Shown here: piece by piece, positions 15,283-21,603 of the stretch
Layout of the letters: each line of letters starts with the position of its first letter
Position numbering within the stretch: the first letter of the stretch is position 1
Source: Candidatus Aquidulcis sp.
GTDB lineage: Bacteria > Chloroflexota > Anaerolineae > Anaerolineales > E44-bin32
NCBI GenBank assembly: GCA_020723365.1
Contig: DYJB01000001.1
Location: forward strand, 30,069 to 55,133
Reading direction: 5' to 3'
Length of the DNA stretch: 25,065 nucleotides
Notes under the pieces: model-generated
The model's input: the letters and a program-made list of their open reading frames with translations, nothing else
What the model was told of the DNA's origin: nothing
The model's database searches: none
Program-made: the position numbers and the translations under genes

Positions 15283-15726
15283 ATGGAAGCTCCGATCAAG
15301 ATCCTGAGAGAGAAGAGCCAGAGCGTGCCTCGGCCGCTGCCGAGGGTCACTCCGGGCGACCTGGCGCGGACCGAGACCACCCTCGGCCGGACGCTGCCGC
15401 CCGAATACGTGCAGCGTCAACTGGGCGCTGGAGATGTCGTCTTTGGCACGCTTGAGCCCGCCACGCTGCCGCCCGAGAGCGGACACACGTACATCGGCAG
15501 CGTTGTGGAGGGTGCACGAGCTGCGGGAGTCCCGGCCAGCCTCCTCCCGATCTCCGAAGACAACGGCGCCTACGACTGCCTGGCGCCCGATGGCGAAGTC
15601 TAGTACTGGGACCATGCTCCGACGCAGGAGACGTGGGCTTCCCTGGCGGCCTGGGTTCGGGAGGTCCGGCTATCCAGCGCCGAACAACCTTCCGAAGCCC
15701 TGGGGATCGCCAGGATTTGCCACTGA
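15283..15726 (+). pseudogene. SMI1/KNR4-family gene with an in-frame UAG
   Basis: The frame starts at ATG 15283 after GGAGAG and runs to TAG at 15601-15603 (106 residues). It shows the SMI1/KNR4 pattern late in the protein: LPPEYVQ, then LLPISEDNGAYDCLAPDGEV. After the TAG the same frame continues with YWDHAPTQETWASLAAWVREV, which is the expected family C-terminus, up to TGA at 15724-15726. The gene is therefore broken by a single amber codon, or read through it. Members are immunity-type or regulatory proteins, often in polymorphic-toxin and cassette settings. The last dozen codons lie inside module A of the repeat, so the element seems to sit on the gene end. No toxin partner is visible. 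Confidence 0.7.
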
Positions 15727-15860
15727 CCCCGGGAAGAACGCCCGGGACCTTCGGCCGGAGGGCTGGGCCTCGATTGCAGCTTGCCTCGCCGGCTACGCTG
15801 CCGCAGAGCAGGCTGGCTGTTGCCAGCCCCCGCCAGCCAGCATGGCTCGAAGCCGCTGGA
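15693..15860 (+). repeat. Composite intergenic element, copy 9
   Basis: Module A (15693-15716) is CCTGG-GGATCG-CCAGG, then TTTGCCACTGA. Module B is CCCGGG (15728-15733), loop AAGAACG, CCCGGG (15741-15746), then ACCTTCGGCCGGAGGGCTGG, nearly identical to copy 7. A later hairpin GGCTGGC/GCCAGCC lies near 15811-15828. Module D remnant GCTCGAAGCCGCTGG is at 15845-15859. GACAATCC is missing; a TATAAT box follows instead. Confidence 0.75.
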
Positions 15861-15909
15861 CCGCCCGTATGAGACCTCCCAAGTCCCGGGTCATGTCGAG
15901 GTCCCGCTG

Positions 15910-15915
15910 TATAAT
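15910..15915 (+). promoter_or_regulatory. Consensus -10 box of the MntA/HepT operon
   Basis: TGTATAATCA gives a perfect TATAAT, 18 bases before the first start codon. The transcript would begin about 10 bases before the ATG, leaving just the AGGGA ribosome binding site. No clear -35 box is seen. Confidence 0.6.
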
Positions 15916-15932
15916 CACGTCCAGGGATTGCG

Positions 15933-16226
15933 ATGAACTCGGCTGCCGTGGATCTTCAGCGAGTTGAGCTCATTTGCAAGGCGAATGGCATCACTCGCCT
16001 GCTTCTGTTCGGATCGCTTGCCAGGGGTGAGGCCACGCCAAGCAGTGACGTGGACCTGATCGCGGATCTTCCCGCAGAGGCGACCCTGCTGGATCTAGTC
16101 CGGATCGAGAGGGAGTTCACTTCCGCACTTGGGATGGAAGTGGACCTACTCACGCGGGACTCGATCAGCCCCTACATCCGCGAGCGCATCGCGGATGACA
16201 TCCGAGTGCTCTATGAAGCGAAGTGA
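15933..16226 (+). CDS. mntA: MntA-type minimal nucleotidyltransferase antitoxin
   Basis: A 97-residue minimal nucleotidyltransferase of the MntA type. It carries the signature LLLFGSLARGEATPSSDVDLI (about residues 23-43): G27-S28, R31-G32 and the catalytic carboxylates D39 and D41, with D71 (MEVDLLT) as the third. In the HepT/MntA system this enzyme adds AMP units to the toxin and silences it. The ATG at 15933 follows AGGGA by six bases. It overlaps the HepT gene by 14 bases, giving translational coupling. Its promoter has the best -10 box in the window. Confidence 0.9.
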   Translation: MNSAAVDLQRVELICKANGITRLLLFGSLARGEATPSSDVDLIADLPAEATLLDLVRIEREFTSALGMEVDLLTRDSISPYIRERIADDIRVLYEAK

Positions 16227-16560
16227 GACAGCTTATCTCCAGCATCTCCTGGATGCGATTCTGCGCGTCGAGTCGTATCTGCTGGACCTGGACGAAGCCG
16301 CTTTCCTCGCCGATCCACGGACGCAGGACGCAGTTGTCCGTCAACTTGAGATCATCGGTGAGGCGACCAAGAAGCTGTCCCCAGAGCTTCGGGGCCGCAG
16401 CCCTGCCACTCCCTGGCAGGATATCGCCGGGATGCGGGACAAGCTCATCCACAACTACTTCGATGTTGACTTGCGCCGGGTATGGAACACGGCGAAGCGG
16501 GACCTTCCGCCCTTGAAGGCCGCCGTCATCGGGCTCCTCGACGTCGACAAGGGGCGCTAG
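16213..16560 (+). CDS. hepT: HepT-type ribonuclease toxin
   Basis: A 115-residue all-helical HEPN protein of the HepT family (older name DUF86). The RNase motif R-x4-H-x-Y is seen as RDKLIHNYF (R75 to Y82), and LEIIGEATKKLSPE (about residues 45-58) is also family-typical. HepT is the ribonuclease toxin of a type VII toxin-antitoxin pair and is neutralised when MntA adenylylates its Tyr. The ATG at 16213 lies within the end of mntA; this start gives the typical short N-terminus MKRSETAYLQHLLDA. Such pairs are common stabilisers of mobile DNA. Confidence 0.9.
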   Translation: MKRSETAYLQHLLDAILRVESYLLDLDEAAFLADPRTQDAVVRQLEIIGEATKKLSPELRGRSPATPWQDIAGMRDKLIHNYFDVDLRRVWNTAKRDLPPLKAAVIGLLDVDKGR

Positions 16561-16785
16561 TTCCCCTCCCTGGGCGTGGTCGCACTGAGCCGGGCCTTCC
16601 AACAGCTGGCAAGAGCCCCGAACAACCGCCGGCATCTGAGGCTGCCCCTGCGGACCGCGCTTTCGGGGGCACTCGGATCGCCGGCCGGCCGAGCGTAGAG
16701 TAGGCTACCTGTTGCCCGCGTCCCCCGAGCGGCTTGGCCGGAGTCCCGTGGCCGGCCGGGAGGCCGAAGCCAGGAGGGTCGACAG
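16561..16785. other. Spacer with -10 candidate and degenerate element
   Basis: No gene is seen. GGCCGGCCGAGCGTAGAGT gives TAGAGT at 16696-16701, followed by GTTGCCCGCGTCCCCCG. This has the same order and spacing as GACAATCC followed by TGCCCGCTTCC in the composite element, so it may be a worn copy. Confidence 0.35.
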
Positions 16786-17721
16786 ATGCGCAGTTGGCAG
16801 GCTCGTCTACTTGAGATCTACCTGATCGCAAAGAGGCGCTTCGCAGACCCATCAGGCAAGCTCGACGTGGCGAGAGAACGGGCCGACGTCGAGTCCATGG
16901 CGTCTCTGTTCAAGCCCCTGCATGCCATTCGCTGCCAGCCGGCCGTGGCCAACGGAGTACCCGCCGAGTGGATCGTCCCGGAAGGCCTGACGACCTCGCG
17001 CGCCATCCTCTTCCTGCATGGGGGATCGTTCAACTCCGGCTCGATCTCAAGCCATCGAACGCTGGCCGGCAATGTCGCTTTCGCCTCCAAGGCTCGTGCC
17101 TTGCTGATCGACTACCGCCTCGCCCCGGAGCACCCCTTCCCGGCGGCTGTCGAGGACTCGATCGCAGCTTATGAGTGGCTCCTCGAACAGGGCTGTGCCC
17201 CCGGCGAGATCGTGGTGGCCGGGGACTCGGCCGGAGGGAACCTGGCCCTGGCCCTGCTCATCTTCCTGCGGGATCACAACCGGCCCCTGCCGGCGGCTGC
17301 CGTGTGCCTCTCGCCCGCGCCGGACCTCACCTTCTCGGGCGAATCATGGGCCTTCAACGCCACGAAGGACCTGATGCTGGACGAGAGGAAGGAGCGCCAG
17401 GCGATCGAGATCTACCTGCGCGGCGCAGATCCGCGCGCACCTCTGGCCTCCCCCACCTTCGGCGAGCTGGCAGGGCTGCCTCCGCTGCTGATCCAGGTCG
17501 GCTCGCATGAGATGCTGCTCTCCGACGCGACCCGCTTTGCCGAGAAGGCCCGGCGCGCCGGGGTCGACGTCACCCTGGAAGTGTGGCCCGAGATGCAGCA
17601 CGAGTGGCAGTTCGCCGCCAGGATCCTGCCCGAAGGCAGGCAAGCCATCATGCAGGTTGGCGGCTTCGTGGAGACGGCCTGCTCCTCGTCCGCCCAGCGC
17701 GGGCGAACCGCTGCCGCCTGA
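16786..17721 (+). CDS. Alpha/beta hydrolase, hormone-sensitive-lipase (HSL) family
   Basis: A 311-residue esterase/lipase of the HSL (family IV) type. The oxyanion-hole motif HGGSF is at residues 78-82, the family DYRLAPEHPFPA segment is at 109-120, and the nucleophile is S148 in GDSAGGN. The acid is probably D247 (HEMLLSDA) and the base H272 (MQHEWQ). It hydrolyses short acyl esters; the natural substrate is unknown. No signal peptide is seen. The ATG at 16786 follows GGAGGG. A perfect hairpin lies 36 bases after the stop. The C-terminal tail is a short low-complexity stretch. Confidence 0.92.
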   Translation: MRSWQARLLEIYLIAKRRFADPSGKLDVARERADVESMASLFKPLHAIRCQPAVANGVPAEWIVPEGLTTSRAILFLHGGSFNSGSISSHRTLAGNVAFASKARALLIDYRLAPEHPFPAAVEDSIAAYEWLLEQGCAPGEIVVAGDSAGGNLALALLIFLRDHNRPLPAAAVCLSPAPDLTFSGESWAFNATKDLMLDERKERQAIEIYLRGADPRAPLASPTFGELAGLPPLLIQVGSHEMLLSDATRFAEKARRAGVDVTLEVWPEMQHEWQFAARILPEGRQAIMQVGGFVETACSSSAQRGRTAAA

Positions 17722-17756
17722 AGGCTCGCCCGCTGCCTGGGTGACCGCCCCGACCC

Positions 17757-17777
17757 GGTGCGCCCGACTGGCGCACC
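17757..17777 (+). terminator. Perfect eight-base-pair hairpin after the esterase gene
   Basis: GGTGCGCC (17757-17764), loop CGACT, GGCGCACC (17770-17777). It has no T run, but its place 36 bases after the stop suggests a terminator or an mRNA 3' end. Confidence 0.4.
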
Positions 17778-17794
17778 CTCACCGCTTGCACCCC

Positions 17795-17860
17795 GCTGTC
17801 GCCGGCGTCACAATCCCCCAGAGGCGTGCCGCGCTCGCCGGGCAGCCTGGCTCGACGCCC
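17795..17860 (+). repeat. Composite intergenic element, copy 10 (degenerate)
   Basis: GCCGGCGTCACAATCCCC (CACAAT 17809-17814) followed by GCGCTCGCCGGGCAGCCTGGCTCGACGCC. The tail matches the sequence that follows GACAATCC in copy 2 (CGCCGGGCAGCC). Confidence 0.5.
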
Positions 17861-17880
17861 TCCTTCCTACCGCACCGGCC

Positions 17881-17905
17881 ACCTGGAGGCAGCACGCCTC
17901 CAGGT
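17881..17905 (+). promoter_or_regulatory. Perfect ten-base-pair leader hairpin
   Basis: ACCTGGAGGC (17881-17890), loop AGCAC, GCCTCCAGGT (17896-17905). It ends 28 bases before the start codon of the next gene and about 13 bases before its GAGGAGG. The left arm contains GGAGG, an anti-SD-like competitor. It may be a leader regulatory hairpin, a protein-binding palindrome or a terminator of the preceding unit. Confidence 0.45.
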
Positions 17906-17933
17906 CCACATCATCATCGAGGAGGCATTCCCC

Positions 17934-19154
17934 ATGGCCAAGGTCACGGTTCTGGGCGGCTGCGGCGCCGTCGGCAGCGTCGCCGTGAGGACGCTGGCGC
18001 ACAGCGGCGTCTTCTCCGAGGTCGTCATCGGTGACGCCAACAGCGACAAGGCGCGCCAGATGGCGGAGGAGCTCGGCGCGGGCGTTACGGCCGTCGCCTG
18101 CGACGCCCAGCATCCGCCGAGCATCAAGAAGGCCGTGGCCGGCAGCGACGTCGTCCTGAACTGCGTCGGGCCGTTCTACACGACCGTCAAGCCGATCCTG
18201 GCGGCGGTGATGGAGTCGGGCATCAACTACGTCGATGTGTGCGACGACGTCGACGTGACCCTCGAGCTGCTCGAGATGGATGCGGCCGTGAGGCAGGCGG
18301 GCATCGCCGTCCTGCTCGGCATGGGCTCCTCGCCCGGGATGACCAACGTCGTCGCCCGCTTCGCCGCCGACGCCCTGCTCGACACGACGCACTCGGTCGA
18401 CATCTTCCACACGCATGGCGGCGAACCGACCGAAGGCGCCGGCGTGATCGAGCACCGCTTCCACTGCATGTCGATCCCCATCCCGATGTACCTGGACGGC
18501 CGACTGCAATACGTCAACTACTTCGAGCCGGACGGGGTCGCCCTGCGCCAGACCTTCACCTTCCCGTACATTGGCGAGACGCCCATCTACCCCTACCCCC
18601 ACCCCGAGCAGATCACGCTGCCGCGCTACCTCAAGCTGCAGCGCGTGACCAACAAGGGCTCGGTCCTGCCGGAGGCCTACTACAACCTGACGGGCGAGAT
18701 GGTGCGGCTCGGGATGGCCAGCAAGGAGCCCGTCCAGGTGCGGGGTCAGACGGTCGTGCCCTACGACTTCGCCATCGCCTTCATCATCCGCCAGCGCGAG
18801 CGCATCCTGAGGGAGGCCAACTTCGGCCGGCAGCGGGGCTGCGTCTCGGTCATCGTGCGCGGCACGAAGGACGGCAGGCCCCTGGAGTATCGCTTCCACA
18901 TGGCCTCCACCTCGCAGGCGCTGGGCGAGGGCACGGGCATCCCCGCCGCCATGGGCGCCATCCTGATGCAGCAGGGCAAGGTGCAGGGCAAGGGCGTCCT
19001 GCCGCCCGAGGCGTGCCTGAATCCCTTCGAGTTCCTGGGGATGGCGACGAAACTCTTCGCCCGCGACGCCAGCGCCAAGGGCGCGGCCGAGGAGGAGAGC
19101 TTCATTGTCGAGGAGGTCGATGAAGCCGGCCGCTCGACGCGCATCAAGATGTGA
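17934..19154 (+). CDS. Saccharopine-dehydrogenase-like NAD(P) oxidoreductase
   Basis: A 406-residue protein of the saccharopine dehydrogenase NADP-binding family. The N-terminus KVTVLGGCGAVGSVAVRTL (residues 3-21) is the dinucleotide-binding loop. GSDVVLNCVGPF and YVDVCDD follow, as in the family, and then the SSPGMTNVVARFAAD segment that begins the catalytic domain. Relatives include saccharopine and carboxynorspermidine dehydrogenases and many of unknown substrate; no lysine or polyamine genes are nearby. The ATG at 17934 follows GAGGAGG by eight bases; a longer in-frame start at 17826 would translate the leader hairpin and is unlikely. It is followed by a 405-base spacer with three hairpins. 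Confidence 0.88.
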   Translation: MAKVTVLGGCGAVGSVAVRTLAHSGVFSEVVIGDANSDKARQMAEELGAGVTAVACDAQHPPSIKKAVAGSDVVLNCVGPFYTTVKPILAAVMESGINYVDVCDDVDVTLELLEMDAAVRQAGIAVLLGMGSSPGMTNVVARFAADALLDTTHSVDIFHTHGGEPTEGAGVIEHRFHCMSIPIPMYLDGRLQYVNYFEPDGVALRQTFTFPYIGETPIYPYPHPEQITLPRYLKLQRVTNKGSVLPEAYYNLTGEMVRLGMASKEPVQVRGQTVVPYDFAIAFIIRQRERILREANFGRQRGCVSVIVRGTKDGRPLEYRFHMASTSQALGEGTGIPAAMGAILMQQGKVQGKGVLPPEACLNPFEFLGMATKLFARDASAKGAAEEESFIVEEVDEAGRSTRIKM

Positions 19155-19216
19155 GTCCGTCCCCGGAGATGGCGGCGTCCGCCAGCGACCGCAACGCGGT
19201 CGTCGGATGTTGGAGC

Positions 19217-19308
19217 GCGTCCGGCGGGACCGGACGCAGGCCGCGATGGCGGCCTTCGGCCGAACAGCGCCCGCACCCATGACCGGGAGCCCCTCGCCGC
19301 AGGCGAGG
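19217..19308 (+). terminator. Cluster of three hairpins after the oxidoreductase gene
   Basis: The stems are eight, five and seven base pairs, all perfect, within 92 bases and starting 63 bases past the stop codon. The first and third are stable enough to act as a transcript 3' end. A structured RNA is also possible. Confidence 0.35.
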
Positions 19309-19546
19309 TGACGGCCGGCGCCCTTGGCCAGGCCGCGCCTTCTCCGGTGCCGGTCACGAGGTGGCAGCTCAATCGTCCCCCGGGCAGCCAACGGCGCCGA
19401 CGCGGCCCGGCCCGGACGAGCGTGCTCTTCGGTTCAGCGAGCACCGCGATTCGCACCGCACACTCCGGGGCGATGACGCCATCCTGATCAGGTGGGCGAG
19501 GTCAGGATGCGCGGGCTCGTCTCATGACCAGTTAAGCATCGTCTGC

Positions 19547-19552
19547 TATAAG
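19547..19552 (+). promoter_or_regulatory. -10 box giving a leaderless transcript
   Basis: CTGCTATAAGCC gives TATAAG. Transcription would begin at or next to the ATG at 19560. No ribosome binding site is visible between the two. Confidence 0.45.
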
Positions 19553-19559
19553 CCCCTGC

Positions 19560-20090
19560 ATGATCGCTCACTTGCGGGAGTCCTGGCGTCGTCGAAGGCG
19601 GCAGCGCTCGGCCGAGGACCTGCCCGTCTGGTGCGAGCAGGCGGCGATCGTCGCCTCGGCCTTCGCCCGCGCCCTGGGCCAGGCCGGCCCGGATGCGCCG
19701 GGCGACGTTGTCCTCAACCGCCTCGACTGGGGGCTGGAGCACCTGCGGCGGCTGTCGACCGCTGTCCGCCGCCCGCTGGCGCAGCACGACCCTCTTCTGG
19801 CCGAGCGGCTCGAGGCGTGCCTTCGGAACGTCTACGAGCTACGCAACCAGACGCTGAGCTACCTCATTCGCTGGGGGGACTACCGGGCCGCCGAGCGAGA
19901 CGCCGGCCGTGGGGATTTCGCCGAGCGCCGCCGGGCCCAGGATGTTCGCCGCGCCCGGGATGAGGCGCTGCTCCCGGCGCGTCAGGCGCTGCGCAGGCTG
20001 AACGCCGAACTGGCGGAGCTCACCCCTCATCTGCAGCGTGTCGCCGGCGAGTGGGCCGTCACGCCCCCGCCGGCCTCGCGCGCCGCCTGA
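19560..20090 (+). CDS. Helical protein of unknown function
   Basis: I do not recognise the family. The 176-residue protein is rich in Arg, Ala, Leu and Glu and predicted to be almost wholly helical. It has a very basic start (SWRRRRRQR), a middle with LRRLSTAVRRPLAQHDPLLAERLEA, and a C-terminal stretch of about residues 115-165 (RRAQDVRRARDEALLPARQALRR) that looks coiled-coil. There are no membrane segments or signal peptide. No ribosome binding site precedes the ATG at 19560, and a TATAAG box ends eight bases before it, so it is probably translated from a leaderless message. It converges with the DUF4349 gene; the 95-base gap between them has no clear terminator. Confidence 0.65.
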   Translation: MIAHLRESWRRRRRQRSAEDLPVWCEQAAIVASAFARALGQAGPDAPGDVVLNRLDWGLEHLRRLSTAVRRPLAQHDPLLAERLEACLRNVYELRNQTLSYLIRWGDYRAAERDAGRGDFAERRRAQDVRRARDEALLPARQALRRLNAELAELTPHLQRVAGEWAVTPPPASRAA

Positions 20091-20185
20091 TCCCAACCCT
20101 CCTTCCGCACCCGCCCCGCCGGCCCCGGAAACGACCACGGGGCCCGCGCGGTCCCACTCCGACATCTGCGTCTTCCCCTTCCACG

Positions 20186-20845
20186 TCACTCGATCATGAG
20201 CATCGGGCCCGCGCCATTGAGGCTCAGGTCGAACGAGGCCAGGCCCGCCCGGCCGTCGTAGTCGGCGAGCTGCGATCCGATGCTCGCCCGCTCCTGCGCC
20301 ACCATCTGCCAGGCGATCAGGAGGGATCTGGCCGCCTGACGGTCGGCTCCGCCCGTGATGATCTGCTCTAGATCCGTCTCGGCCCGCGTCAGTTCCTCGA
20401 GACGCTGGCGCAGCCGCAGGTAATCCTGCGTGGCGTCCTGGCTGTAGACGTTGTCGCTCTGCACCTGGATCGCCAGCCCGGTCGCCAGGCGCCGCAGCTT
20501 GATCAGCGCCTCCGGCGGCATACGGGCGCTCAGGGAGGCCGAGGTTGGTGAGCCCGGCGACACCCAGGTCGAGGACGACACGACTACGCCGCCCATCTCC
20601 GCCACGGCAGCTTCGATCTGCGCCAGAACCCGGACCGGGTCATCAACGGCGAGCGACAGGCTGGCCGACTGCACGATCACCCGCCGCCCGATCCACGGCC
20701 CATCCGGCGCTGGCGTGCAGGACTCGCATCCGACGTTGATCTCCGGTGAGAAGGGCGTCGGCGTGGCAATCGCTGCCGCGAGGTCCGTCGGCCGGCAGGC
20801 GGCGAGCAGGCCGGCGGCGAGGGCAAGGGCCACAAGGTGCTTCAT
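20186..20845 (-). CDS. DUF4349-type lipoprotein, short form
   Basis: A 219-residue lipoprotein. The signal peptide ends in the lipobox LAAC with C17. A short linker with TPTPFSP follows. The domain shows the DUF4349 pattern: RRVIVQSASLSLAVDDP, then IEAAVAEMGGVVVSSS, a beta segment SASLSARMP with the Pro-Glu-Ala-L-x-x-L helix, LAIQVQSDNVYSQDATQDYLRLRQRLEELTRAETDL, and a final beta strand GLASFDLSLN. Usual members are longer and end with a transmembrane helix after this strand; here the protein stops about ten residues later, so it is anchored only by its lipid. The role is unknown. The ATG at 20845 follows GGAGGAG by six bases. Confidence 0.82.
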   Translation of the reverse strand: MKHLVALALAAGLLAACRPTDLAAAIATPTPFSPEINVGCESCTPAPDGPWIGRRVIVQSASLSLAVDDPVRVLAQIEAAVAEMGGVVVSSSTWVSPGSPTSASLSARMPPEALIKLRRLATGLAIQVQSDNVYSQDATQDYLRLRQRLEELTRAETDLEQIITGGADRQAARSLLIAWQMVAQERASIGSQLADYDGRAGLASFDLSLNGAGPMLMIE

Positions 20846-21080
20846 GGCAGGCTCCTCCATCCTTTGCCTGAGGACGCTGGCCGCCAGGGGTTGGTTCCGG
20901 GTTGGCCGGCGAGACGCGGGACCTGACAGCGATGACGGCCGCAGCCTCCGCCGCTCCCCCGAAGCCGACCGGGTGTCAGCTTGTGTTCAGGCAGGCGCAC
21001 CCGTCCCACGCTACGCTGTGCTCGACGCAGACCGGCCCTCCGGCCGGGTGCGCCAAGTCAAGGACGGGGAGGATTGAAGC
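20846..21080. other. Divergent spacer
   Basis: No gene is seen in these 235 bases. CACGCTACGCTG gives TACGCT at 21012-21017 as a possible plus-strand -10 box. A hairpin CCGGCC/GGCCGG (21032-21047) lies in the leader of the small membrane protein. Confidence 0.35.
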
Positions 21081-21233
21081 ATGGACCGACGGAACATCCA
21101 CGTCGACACGGGCGCCGGACTGTTCTGGTTCATCGGCTGGCTGTTCACCATCGCCTTCGCCAAGTTGCTGTGGTGGCAGGCGCTGCTCGGCCTGCTGGTC
21201 TGGCCGTACTACCTCGGCCTGGCGGTGCGCTAG
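21081..21233 (+). CDS. Small membrane protein, 50 residues
   Basis: A short gene with ATG at 21081 preceded by GGGGAGG at about eight bases, ending in TAG at 21231-21233. The protein is MDRRNIHVDTGAG followed by a hydrophobic, Trp-rich stretch (about residues 14-48) with LFWFIGWLFTIAFAKL and LLGLLVWPYYLGLAV, probably two short helices in a hairpin. I recall similar small proteins with the pattern WFIGWLFTI...WP-Y as uncharacterised membrane proteins of bacteria. It stands alone, downstream of a -10 candidate. Confidence 0.7.
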   Translation: MDRRNIHVDTGAGLFWFIGWLFTIAFAKLLWWQALLGLLVWPYYLGLAVR

Positions 21234-21603
21234 CCGAGCTCACCTGGTAGCGGCAGACGGATACAGTACTCGGGCCAGGCGCACGACCTGGCGGCTCGGC
21301 AGCGTCGGCGCCCCTGCCGGGTGTTTCGCGATCGAAGAGGTCCACTCAGCAGGCCACAGCACACGGTACGACCGTTCGTCTGCGGCGTGCTGCTTCGCCG
21401 CGAGACGCCCCAGGGGCACCTGCCGCCGGGCGGGTCCCTGGGGCAGCCTCGTCTGGATCCCCTCATCTCGCCGGCCATCCCCCGGCCGTTTCATCATCCA
21501 GTCCTAATGCGGATCTGGTATGGTGGTAGTCAGACGACGGGCGATGGGCGCGCATCCGCCGCCCGGTTGAATCCTACTGGTACAGAAAGGTTGATAGCAG
21601 CCA
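21234..21603. other. 370-base spacer, no clear gene
   Basis: Open frames on the minus strand cross it, but none has a ribosome binding site or a recognised motif. GGTATGGTGG near 21517-21526 is the only -10-like sequence before the next gene. No repeat module is seen. Confidence 0.4.

Larger units (their letters stand above)
19155..19559. other. 405-base spacer with three hairpins and a -10 box
   Basis: I see no gene. Three inverted repeats stand in series after the oxidoreductase gene: GCGTCCGG/CCGGACGC (19217-19237), CGGCC/GGCCG around TTC (19250-19262) and CCTCGCC/GGCGAGG around GCA (19292-19308). None has a T run. A -10 candidate for the next gene lies at 19547-19552. Repeat modules are absent. 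Confidence 0.45.

Noticed and set aside
4934..17933. Spacer repeats considered as a CRISPR array
   Set aside because: Repeat copies are hundreds to thousands of bases apart, with genes between them and variable length; no regular spacer pattern.
17808..19391. Long minus-strand open frame opposite the saccharopine-dehydrogenase-like gene
   Set aside because: Antisense shadow rich in Arg, His, Gly and Asp; no motif.
21240..21497. Minus-strand open frame in the 370-base spacer, with an end that looks faintly protein-like
   Set aside because: No ribosome binding site, no recognised motif, and the front part is low-complexity.
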